Below, in pieces: positions 57,068-64,000 of a stretch of DNA of 64,000 bases. Both the position numbers and the translations under genes were made by a program. Source of the stretch: Exobacillus caeni (GTDB lineage: Bacteria > Bacillota > Bacilli > Bacillales > Guptibacillaceae); assembly GCF_005747095.1 (NCBI RefSeq), contig NZ_SWLG01000011.1, forward strand, positions 62,001 to 126,000, in the 5' to 3' direction. Numbering within the stretch: the first letter of the stretch is position 1; each line of letters begins with the position of its first letter. The notes beneath the pieces were generated by a model, which ran no database searches, was not told the origin of the DNA, and worked only from the letters and a program-made list of their open reading frames with translations.

Positions 57068-58015
57068 ATGGAAATAAAAGATAGAATGAACAAGGTTCAA
57101 GAAGCGGTTCAAAGTGTCTTGATAGGAAAAGAGAAAACAGTTGAGTTGATCATGATATCGTTGATCAACAATGGGAACGTTTTGCTTGAAGATGTACCTG
57201 GGACAGGGAAAACAGTCCTTGCGAAGAGTATTGCAAAAATTATGGGCGGCGATTACAAACGTATCCAATTTACGCCGGATGTTCTCCCGAGTGATGTGAC
57301 TGGCATTCAATTTTTCAATCCTAAAAACCAGGAGTTCGAGCTTAGGCCAGGCCCAGTAATAACAAACGTGCTCCTTGCCGATGAAATAAACCGAGCTACC
57401 CCCAGAACGCAATCCAGTTTGCTTGAAGTAATGGAAGAAAAGCAGGTGACGATAGAAGGGGAAACATTAAAGCTTCCGGTTCCTTTTATTGTAATCGCGA
57501 CTCAAAATCCGCTTGAGTCACAGGGAACTTTTCCATTACCTGAAGCACAAATGGATCGTTTCTTTATGCAAATCGCTGCAGGGTACCCAACTTTTGAACA
57601 GGAAAAACAGATGATGAACATGTATCGCCTTCAAAACCCGATGGATTCATTGGAGACTGTTTTTTCTTTAGATGAAATTCTTGCCATGCAACAGGAAGTG
57701 AAAAATGTAGCGATCGCTGAGCCAGTGCAAGACTACCTGCTGCAAATCGTACATGCGACAAGGAACTCAGAGTATATTGAAATCGGTGTCAGCCCCCGTG
57801 CTACGCTTGCATTTATGAAGGCGGCTCAGGGAAAAGCATATCTGGAAGGAAGAAAGTATGCATTGCCTGATGATGTGAAGTTTGTTGCGCCGTTTGTTTT
57901 ATCGCACCGTATGGTTTTATCGATGGAAGGATCGATGAGGAAGACGAAAGAACAGTTGATGGAAGAGATTCTTGGTGCGATTGAAGTGCCTGTCGAAGCA
58001 GGAGCTGCCAGATAA
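57068..58015 (+). CDS. MoxR-family AAA+ ATPase
   Basis: A 315-residue AAA+ protein with Walker A EDVPGTGKTV (about 41-50), Walker B VLLADEINRATP and the sensor segment IATQNPLESQGTFPLPEAQMDRF. MoxR ATPases act as chaperones for metal insertion or complex assembly, and are commonly encoded beside DUF58 proteins, as here. ATG follows AAAGGGGGAATTAAAG. Confidence 0.92.
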   Translation: MEIKDRMNKVQEAVQSVLIGKEKTVELIMISLINNGNVLLEDVPGTGKTVLAKSIAKIMGGDYKRIQFTPDVLPSDVTGIQFFNPKNQEFELRPGPVITNVLLADEINRATPRTQSSLLEVMEEKQVTIEGETLKLPVPFIVIATQNPLESQGTFPLPEAQMDRFFMQIAAGYPTFEQEKQMMNMYRLQNPMDSLETVFSLDEILAMQQEVKNVAIAEPVQDYLLQIVHATRNSEYIEIGVSPRATLAFMKAAQGKAYLEGRKYALPDDVKFVAPFVLSHRMVLSMEGSMRKTKEQLMEEILGAIEVPVEAGAAR

Positions 58016-59260
58016 ATGGAGTGGATGCGTACCGTAACGATTTCACAACCCCTTAAAATTTTTCTGTTTAACAGCCCGATCATTGCGATTATCAGTATCT
58101 ATTTTAAAACTACTCTGTTGTTCCTGATCGTTTTTTTATTGCTGTTGGCCACATATATTACCCATTCTTATTTAAAAAGGGCTGGGAACAAACTGGTCTT
58201 ACATAACCCGAAACAAACGATCCGGCTTTATCCGGGCGATAAAGAAAATATGGAGATTATTCTCAACAACAAAGGGCGCCTTCCGCTATTTAACAGTGAT
58301 ATGACCCTGTCATTAGCAGAAGCGGTTATTCCAGAAGGACTCAGGGAAATCGGGCAAACAAGGCTTTACACAAGCTATCAGTTCCCGATTCAGATCGGCG
58401 GCAATGATAGTCGGGCGTATCAAATCCCTATAACTGCTAACAAAAGAGGGGTTACAAGAGTAAGGAATATTGGGCTGAGTCTGCAGGATCTTTTCGGTCT
58501 TGGAACAGCGAATCTTACCTATGCCCCTTTTTATTTTACAGAGCTAATTGTGTATCCTACTCCTGTTGAGGTTAAAGGAATCGAGGAGCTGATTCAGCAT
58601 GGACAGGGAACCCATTCCTATCGCCATTCCCTGTTCGATAACCTGACCTCTCCTGCAGGTGCAAGAGAATATGTTTCGTCAGATTCCTTTAACCGTATCC
58701 ACTGGAAGGCTACTGCAAGGTCTCAGCAACTTCAGACAAAAGTGTATGAAAAAGCGATTGACTTAAGATGGACGTTCGTCTTAAATGTAGGTGCCCAGCG
58801 TGGAAATGCCCCTGTTTATATGACTGAAAAAATTGAGGATTACCTAAGCCAGATGGCATTTATGTGCGAATATGCCGTCAAGCACAACATTCCGTTTGAA
58901 ATCTATATTAATACTCGTGCTGCAGGCAGGATACCGTTTTTGCATTTGGAGTTAGGTGAAGGAAAGGAACAGCTTTCTAAAGCTCTAGAACTACTCGCAC
59001 GCGTTAATGATTCAAGTAACCTTATAAAAATGACGCGGATGCTTAACTATCTGGACCGGAGATTTGCCGCAAGTACGCCGTTTATCCTCAGGTTTGGAGA
59101 TGAGGAAATTAGAGAAGAAGAGCAGGTTTATTATGATAGATGGGTTAAAAAGAAAAGAGGAAACGCTTTTCTTATTGAAACAACAGGCCATGGTCCAGTA
59201 GTCAGGAAAATGGGGCAGAAAAAGGTGGTCTCCATCGGGCAGAGGAAGGTGATCTCTTGA
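58016..59260 (+). CDS. DUF58 domain-containing membrane protein
   Basis: A 414-residue protein with two N-terminal membrane helices (about 12-30 and 32-47), a beta-rich middle, and the DUF58 core SSDSFNRIHWKATARS (about 222-237), part of a von Willebrand A-like fold. It begins directly after the MoxR stop codon and overlaps the next gene by four bases (TTGA). Confidence 0.88.
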   Translation: MEWMRTVTISQPLKIFLFNSPIIAIISIYFKTTLLFLIVFLLLLATYITHSYLKRAGNKLVLHNPKQTIRLYPGDKENMEIILNNKGRLPLFNSDMTLSLAEAVIPEGLREIGQTRLYTSYQFPIQIGGNDSRAYQIPITANKRGVTRVRNIGLSLQDLFGLGTANLTYAPFYFTELIVYPTPVEVKGIEELIQHGQGTHSYRHSLFDNLTSPAGAREYVSSDSFNRIHWKATARSQQLQTKVYEKAIDLRWTFVLNVGAQRGNAPVYMTEKIEDYLSQMAFMCEYAVKHNIPFEIYINTRAAGRIPFLHLELGEGKEQLSKALELLARVNDSSNLIKMTRMLNYLDRRFAASTPFILRFGDEEIREEEQVYYDRWVKKKRGNAFLIETTGHGPVVRKMGQKKVVSIGQRKVIS

Positions 59261-60474
59261 AAAATTGGAAACCGCATTTTGTCCCATATTTACAGTATTT
59301 GTTTGATGGGGTATTTATGTTCGTTCTCGTTTCTTTTTTCTTTCTTTTTCAGGATGCCATCACTCCATTATTGGCATTTTTTCTGGAATATGTAGTAGGC
59401 GGACTGGCATGTTTTTTTGCTTTTTCGTATAAAAAGGACTTATCCTTTGGTCTTTTTTTTCCGTTGATTGCATTCATTGGCTTTGTTGGATGGCTTACAG
59501 GCTTTTCCTTCCTGGTTGCCACCGTGGTAGCCGTTGCAGTATCCTGGAGGGCTTTCATAAACTATAGAGAAGCGAAACGCGACGATCTTTTTGCACTCTT
59601 CGCCTTCACCGCAATAGGAAGCCTTGTCTACTATATGATTGGCCTTGAGTCTTATAAGGAAATAATGCTTGGTCTTGTAGTGTTTCATTTGGTCTTCCTT
59701 TTAGTTATTAAAAGCACCGACCAGTATATGGCTCGCCCCAACAAGAAACAATTGAAGTGGAACCTCGGTTTATATGGGATTATTCTTGCAGGCATTGGAG
59801 CTGGAGTTCTTCTTTTTCCTGTTATAAAAGGATTGATCAAGTTTGTATTATCCCTGGTTGGTACAGTGTTTGCAATGGTGTTCGGAGAGCCTATTTATTG
59901 GCTGCTCTCAAAGATCTATATTGATTACGACAGGGATTTATTTAGTGAAGGTAAAGGGTGGGATGTCCAACAAACACCTGATGCACTAGAGGCTGCTGCA
60001 CAGGGTTCTAAGCTTCCTGATCTCCAATGGCTTATTGTTCTTGCCGTGGTCATCATAGCAGTGGTGATCTGGTTAGTATTCTTTAAGAAAAAACTTGATT
60101 TAAACCGTTTTCAGGTTGTTTCCAGTGAGCCTGCTCTTACGGATGCTGCCATAAACGGAGCTCTTCATAATCGCGTGAGCAGAAAGAGGAAACCACCGCA
60201 GAATGAAGCACGCCGTCTGCTGTTTCAGTTTGAAAAATCTGCTGCAAAGCTGGGCTACGGTAGAAACAGGGATGAGTCCTTGAATGAATGGTTATCAAGA
60301 ATTGCCCCAGATAGAGAGGATCAGCGGATTACTAAAGAAGGCTACCAGAAGGTTCGTTACGGAGGAGAGAACCTGACTTCTGAAGAATACCAGCTTTATT
60401 CTCGAGCTGTTAAAAGAATGATCAATCAAATCAAGGAAACAAAAAAGTTAGAGAAGCGGAAACAGGATAAGTAA
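59257..60474 (+). CDS. Polytopic membrane protein with C-terminal DUF4129-type domain
   Basis: A 405-residue protein: about six membrane helices in 1-215, another at about 254-272, then a cytoplasmic helical domain (about 310-395, NEARRLLFQFEKSAAKLGYGRNRDESLNEWLSRI region) like DUF4129. In many Bacillus clusters this position is occupied by a transglutaminase-like protein (YebA); no transglutaminase catalytic triad is seen here. Start TTG after GAGGAAGGTGATC. Third gene of the MoxR operon; its end overlaps the convergent CPBP gene by 27 bp. Confidence 0.75.
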   Translation: MKNWKPHFVPYLQYLFDGVFMFVLVSFFFLFQDAITPLLAFFLEYVVGGLACFFAFSYKKDLSFGLFFPLIAFIGFVGWLTGFSFLVATVVAVAVSWRAFINYREAKRDDLFALFAFTAIGSLVYYMIGLESYKEIMLGLVVFHLVFLLVIKSTDQYMARPNKKQLKWNLGLYGIILAGIGAGVLLFPVIKGLIKFVLSLVGTVFAMVFGEPIYWLLSKIYIDYDRDLFSEGKGWDVQQTPDALEAAAQGSKLPDLQWLIVLAVVIIAVVIWLVFFKKKLDLNRFQVVSSEPALTDAAINGALHNRVSRKRKPPQNEARRLLFQFEKSAAKLGYGRNRDESLNEWLSRIAPDREDQRITKEGYQKVRYGGENLTSEEYQLYSRAVKRMINQIKETKKLEKRKQDK

Positions 60475-61053
60475 TAAGTAATCGAATAGCACATGGGAAA
60501 TTAGCGGCACAATTAAGTTGCCGCTTTTTTCGTATAAGTAGCCCCAGATTGTTCCTGCAAATAATGCGGCAAAAACAAGTAATACGGTCCCTGAATACAC
60601 ATGAGCAGAAGCGTAAAGGATCGCAGCAAAAAGGATCGCTTTGTTTGATGAAGTGATGAGGCTGAATTTTTTTTGGATAAAACCTCGCCAGAACAATTCT
60701 TCCGCTGGAATAATCACAGCAAACAACACAAAATAATGCCATGATTTGTTCGGTTGGATAAGGGTATAGAGGGAATGCAGCTGATTTTCAAAGTAGGGTA
60801 TCTGGCTTACGACAATTGCTTTTCCTGCTTTGAATGCAAGATATAGTAAGATTCCAGAACCGATTGAGATTAACATATATTTAAGAGAAGGCTTTTTAAA
60901 GACAATATTAGATTTCACCAATGCGTATCCTGCAAGCAAAAGAGATGATACTGTGAATAGCGGCCAAAAGGAAGAAGGATAAATGGCAAAGCTCATTGCA
61001 AGCAGAATATGTGCTCCAATCAAAGGGCCGATAAGAGATGCAACAGCTTTCAT
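60448..61053 (-). CDS. CPBP family intramembrane glutamic endopeptidase
   Basis: A 201-residue polytopic membrane protein with the Abi/CPBP motifs EELFWRGF (catalytic EExxxR) and a later conserved histidine in SHVLFDYLLL, plus ASAHVYSG. ATG 61053 follows AAAGAGG at nine bases; ATG 61071 sits before that site and is rejected. Family members cleave prenylated or bacteriocin-related substrates; its role here is unknown. Confidence 0.85.
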   Translation of the reverse strand: MKAVASLIGPLIGAHILLAMSFAIYPSSFWPLFTVSSLLLAGYALVKSNIVFKKPSLKYMLISIGSGILLYLAFKAGKAIVVSQIPYFENQLHSLYTLIQPNKSWHYFVLFAVIIPAEELFWRGFIQKKFSLITSSNKAILFAAILYASAHVYSGTVLLVFAALFAGTIWGYLYEKSGNLIVPLISHVLFDYLLLILFPLL

Positions 61054-61111
61054 TAGAAAAACCTCTTTCATAACGATATAATAATTATTTTACCATAAAG
61101 GAGATGATGAG

Positions 61112-62041
61112 ATGGAAATGCACTTCTTTGGGACAGGGGCAGCAGTCCCTTCAAAAGAACGGAACGTAACAGCACTTGCATTAAGGTTTACGCAAAACGG
61201 CGGAAACGTTTGGCTTTTTGACTGCGGTGAAGCGACACAGCATCAGATTTTACGATCAACAATAACATTAAGTAAAATAGATCGAATATTTATTACTCAC
61301 CTGCACGGCGACCATATTTTTGGTTTGCCTGGACTTCTTGGAAGCAGGTCGTTTCAGGGGGGAGATAAACCGTTAACTTTATACGGGCCTCCGGGCATTA
61401 AAAGGTTTGTTGATGCGGTACTTTCAACAAGCGGCACTCATTTGAGGTACCCTTTAGAAGTTATTGAAATAGAAGAAGAGGGGAAAATCCTTGAAAACAG
61501 CCCTTTTTCTGTGTGCGTAAAAAAACTGGAGCATGGGATCGATTCGTTTGGATTCCGAGTGGAAGAAGCAGATCAGCCTGGTCCGTTAAAGGTTGAGAAG
61601 CTTAAAGAGATGGGGGTTTCACCCGGTCCGTTATACCGAAAGCTTAAAGAGGGAAAAAAGGTCCGTTTAGACGATGGAAGAACGCTAAACGGCAAAGAAT
61701 TTAGGGGCCATGATATCCCGGGAAGAAAGATTGCCATTCATGGCGACACTAGGATGTCTGACTCGGCGATCGAGCTGTCACGGAATGCCGATTTAGTTGT
61801 GCACGAAGCGACCTTTTCAAAAGAACAGGAAGAGCTGGCTTATGATTATTATCATTCCACAACCGAACAGGCAGCCAGCGTTGCAAAAAAAGCGAATGCC
61901 AAAAGGTTGATTATAACGCATATTAGTTCAAGGTATCAGGAAGAAGATGTAGCCAGGCTATTAAAAGAAGCGAAATCTGTTTTTGAAAACACAGAAATCG
62001 CTTCCGATGATGCTATCTATGAAATTCCTAAAAATTCTTAA
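61112..62041 (+). CDS. rnz: Ribonuclease Z (tRNA 3' endonuclease)
   Basis: Removes 3' trailers from tRNA precursors lacking encoded CCA. It has 309 residues of metallo-beta-lactamase fold with the zinc motif THLHGDH (H63, H65, D67, H68), the flexible exosite arm region (about 150-190), and later metal ligands in HGDTRMSD and ITHISSRY. ATG follows AAAGGAGATGATGAG. Divergent from the CPBP gene. Confidence 0.95.
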   Translation: MEMHFFGTGAAVPSKERNVTALALRFTQNGGNVWLFDCGEATQHQILRSTITLSKIDRIFITHLHGDHIFGLPGLLGSRSFQGGDKPLTLYGPPGIKRFVDAVLSTSGTHLRYPLEVIEIEEEGKILENSPFSVCVKKLEHGIDSFGFRVEEADQPGPLKVEKLKEMGVSPGPLYRKLKEGKKVRLDDGRTLNGKEFRGHDIPGRKIAIHGDTRMSDSAIELSRNADLVVHEATFSKEQEELAYDYYHSTTEQAASVAKKANAKRLIITHISSRYQEEDVARLLKEAKSVFENTEIASDDAIYEIPKNS

Positions 62042-62046
62042 ATCAG

Positions 62047-63060
62047 TTACCAGCCGCGTTTATATTGCTCAGGCGGCTCGATGCTGACACCAAGTTCTTT
62101 TGCTGCAGTGCGGGGCCAATACGGATCCCGCAATAGTTCACGTGCAAGTAAAACGAGGTCTGCCCTGTTGTTTTTTAATATTTCCTCTGCCTGGACCGGT
62201 TCTGTAATAAGACCAACAGCACCTGTAGCAAGTTCGGCTTCTTTTTTGATCATTTCAGCATAAGAGACCTGATAGCCTGGATAAGCATCTATGTTCGCAG
62301 GAACAACCGCTCCGGAACTACAGTCGATCAGATCGACTCCCTGTTCCTTCATACGCTTTGCATAATAGATAAAGTCCTCGGCAGTATTTCCTTCCTGATG
62401 GTATTCGTTTGCAGAGATACGGACAAACAGCGGACCATCCCATTCTTTTTTCACTGCATCAATTACTTCTTTAAGAAAACGATATCGATTCTCCCGGGAA
62501 CCTCCGTAGTTGTCGGTCCGTTTGTTTGTTAAAGGAGATAAAAACTCATTAATCAGATAGCCGTGTGCACCGTGGAGCTCTATGACATCAAAGCCGGCCT
62601 CACGTGTTCTTCTTGCACCTTCGCGGAACGCTTCGATTGTTTCGTGGATTTTTTCCTCTGTCATTTCTTCCGGCGTCTTCATTTTATCATTAAAAGGAAT
62701 CGAGGAGGGGGCGACGATTGGTCCGTCTATCACTGCTTTCCGGCCTGCATGGGCAAGCTGGACCCCTACCTTTGCACCATATTCATGGGACATGCCGACA
62801 ATTCTTTTTAATCCATCTATGTGATCATTACTCCAAATGCCAAGGTCCTGAGGAGAAATCCGTCCCTGCGCAGTTACGGCTGTTGCTTCAACGATGATGA
62901 GACCGACCTGGCCAACGGCACGGCTTGTATAATGGGTGAAGTGCCAGTCCGTCGCTACTCCATCTTCCTTTTCACAGGAATACATACACATCGGAGACAT
63001 GACGATTCGGTTTTTTAACTTCACATTCTTTATGGTATACGGGCTAAATAAAGCGGTCAT
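62047..63060 (-). CDS. namA: NADPH dehydrogenase NamA (old yellow enzyme, YqjM)
   Basis: FMN ene-reductase of 337 residues, the YqjM length. YqjM-type redox residues C25 and Y27 lie in [13 protein letters not shown], and the substrate His pair is in [19 protein letters not shown] phosphate-binding residues near the C-terminus ([11 protein letters not shown] type, here [12 protein letters not shown]). Reduces activated alkenes under oxidative or electrophile stress. Convergent with rnz, five bases apart. Confidence 0.95.
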   Translation of the reverse strand: MTALFSPYTIKNVKLKNRIVMSPMCMYSCEKEDGVATDWHFTHYTSRAVGQVGLIIVEATAVTAQGRISPQDLGIWSNDHIDGLKRIVGMSHEYGAKVGVQLAHAGRKAVIDGPIVAPSSIPFNDKMKTPEEMTEEKIHETIEAFREGARRTREAGFDVIELHGAHGYLINEFLSPLTNKRTDNYGGSRENRYRFLKEVIDAVKKEWDGPLFVRISANEYHQEGNTAEDFIYYAKRMKEQGVDLIDCSSGAVVPANIDAYPGYQVSYAEMIKKEAELATGAVGLITEPVQAEEILKNNRADLVLLARELLRDPYWPRTAAKELGVSIEPPEQYKRGW

Positions 63061-63175
63061 GAAATTCTCTCCTTCTTATGTAGACTATTTCGTTATCCTA
63101 AACAAGTATAGCACAGCAACTGCTATTTACCGTTTATATTGCTCAAGGCATCAGGCATCATTAGAACAAATAATA

Positions 63176-63211
63176 ATAAAAAGAAGACCTTGTATAAAAG
63201 ATCTTCTTTTA
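63176..63211 (-). terminator. Terminator of the glycerophosphodiester phosphodiesterase gene
   Basis: On the minus strand, AAAAGAAGATCTT pairs with AAGGTCTTCTTTT (G.U pair) and is followed by a TATTATTATT-rich tail. Confidence 0.75.
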
Positions 63212-63997
63212 ACCCATTAGCTGCGTCCAGAAACGTTTCAAAAAGGAAGGCGCCTTAATAAGTACCGGATGTTCTTTTTTATAGATTGCAAGAGCGAGGT
63301 CGGGAACGTCAGTAATCAGGCCATCCACTCCCCAGTCGATAAACTGTTTTATCCATGAAGGATCGTTTACTGTGTAAGGGCGTACCTTAACGTGATGTTT
63401 CTTAATCCCTTTAATATCTTTCCCGTCAAGGTTGTGATACTTTGGATGAAGGGCGCGGGCTTTGATTTTCTTAGCATATTTCCATGCTTTATACAGGTTC
63501 GCTCTGTACAATGGAGCAGTTTCTATTTGACTGTTTAACTTGTGGATCAAACGGAGGCTCTCATGGTTAAACGATGAGATCGTCACCCTCTTTTCGAGCC
63601 CGTATTTCTCTATCAATGCAACAACTTTCTTTTCCATTCCCTCATATGGTAGGGAATAATTTTTAAGCTCGATATTTATGAGGAGTACTGTAGGTTTTAC
63701 CCACACTAAAAACTCTTCAAGGGAAGGAATTCTTGTATCCTTAAAATCCTCCGAAAACCAGCTTCCTGCATCAAGCTGCTTTAACTCAGCAAAAGTTAAA
63801 TCTTTTACATACTTCTTTCCGCCGTTTGTAGTTCTTTTTAATGTTTTATCATGGATAATCATCGGCACCCCATCAAGCGACAACTGAGCATCACATTCTA
63901 TTCCATCTGCACCGAGTTCTTTTGCCCTTTTAAAACTTGGCATCGTGTTTTCCGGGCATTCCTTGCTTGCCCCGCGGTGTGCATAAATCATTATCAT
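63209..63997 (-). CDS. Glycerophosphodiester phosphodiesterase (GlpQ family, YqiK-like)
   Basis: A 262-residue TIM-barrel phosphodiesterase that hydrolyses glycerophosphodiesters to glycerol 3-phosphate. Motifs: AHRGASKECPENT (H7, R8, E15), GADGIECDAQLS (E34, D36), IIHD (H49) and the C-terminal VDGLITDVPD. No signal peptide, so cytoplasmic. The start at 63997 or 63991 is near the window edge, so its ribosome site is only partly visible (AGG at 63998-64000). Confidence 0.88.
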   Translation of the reverse strand: MIMIYAHRGASKECPENTMPSFKRAKELGADGIECDAQLSLDGVPMIIHDKTLKRTTNGGKKYVKDLTFAELKQLDAGSWFSEDFKDTRIPSLEEFLVWVKPTVLLINIELKNYSLPYEGMEKKVVALIEKYGLEKRVTISSFNHESLRLIHKLNSQIETAPLYRANLYKAWKYAKKIKARALHPKYHNLDGKDIKGIKKHHVKVRPYTVNDPSWIKQFIDWGVDGLITDVPDLALAIYKKEHPVLIKAPSFLKRFWTQLMG

Positions 63998-64000
63998 CCT

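Noticed and set aside
1-64000. CRISPR arrays, tRNA or rRNA genes, insertion sequences
   Set aside because: No regularly spaced direct repeats, cloverleaf-like sequences, rRNA signatures or transposase reading frames were found.

Overview
This 64 kb window is chromosomal DNA from a spore-forming Bacillaceae bacterium. Gene content and order closely follow the Bacillus subtilis yqh-yqi-yqj region: gcvPB, lipM, mntR, aroQ, efp, spoIIIAA-AH, accBC, nusB, folD, xseAB, ispA, dxs, argR, recN, spoIVB, spo0A, the bkd cluster, brxB, artPQR, yqjA, pccB, pepT, dinB, rnz and namA. The full spoIIIA operon, spoIVB and spo0A show an endospore former. An OLE RNA with its partner gene oapA between ispA and dxs suggests a lineage related to the alkaliphilic or otherwise extremophilic Bacillaceae (Halalkalibacterium/Fictibacillus-like). 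The genus is inference. No CRISPR array, tRNA, rRNA, prophage or transposase gene was seen.

Layout. 0-11 kb: end of the glycine cleavage operon, a cysteine-free rhodanese, lipoate octanoyltransferase, a B12-dependent (class II) ribonucleotide reductase gene split by a 333-nt group I intron, mntR, a patatin-like lipase, small membrane proteins, aroQ, an aminopeptidase and efp. 11-17 kb: yqhV and the eight-gene spoIIIA operon, in which spoIIIAD appears to start at ATT. 17-28 kb: accB-accC-yqhY behind a candidate FapR operator, then nusB-folD-xseA-xseB-ispA, the OLE RNA with oapA, dxs, tlyA and argR. 28-33 kb: recN, spoIVB, a GC-rich inverted-repeat island, and spo0A with a sigma-H promoter candidate and 0A boxes.

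33-44 kb: the sigma-54 activator BkdR and the branched-chain keto-acid catabolic operon (ptb-bcd-buk-lpdV-bkdAA-bkdAB-bkdB) behind a clear -24/-12 promoter. This operon makes branched-chain acyl-CoA primers and ATP from Val, Ile and Leu. It is followed by the bacillithiol redox protein BrxB, a previously uncalled small hydrophobic ORF that looks like a type I toxin with a convergent antisense RNA, and an arginine-type ABC importer. 47-54 kb: an aromatic-acid exporter family protein, an L,D-transpeptidase-like protein, a 29-residue Prli42-like membrane peptide, and a propionate/methylmalonyl-CoA module: mutase catalytic subunit, a fused B12-binding plus epimerase protein, and a carboxyltransferase. 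Then come a tripeptidase, an Hpr-like MarR regulator, DNA polymerase IV, a MoxR/DUF58/DUF4129 set, a CPBP protease, RNase Z, an old yellow enzyme and a glycerophosphodiester phosphodiesterase.

The most notable items are the OLE RNA/OapA pair, the group I intron in nrdJ, the candidate type I toxin-antitoxin locus, the non-canonical spoIIIAD start, the mutase B12-domain/epimerase fusion, and several families of intergenic inverted repeats.
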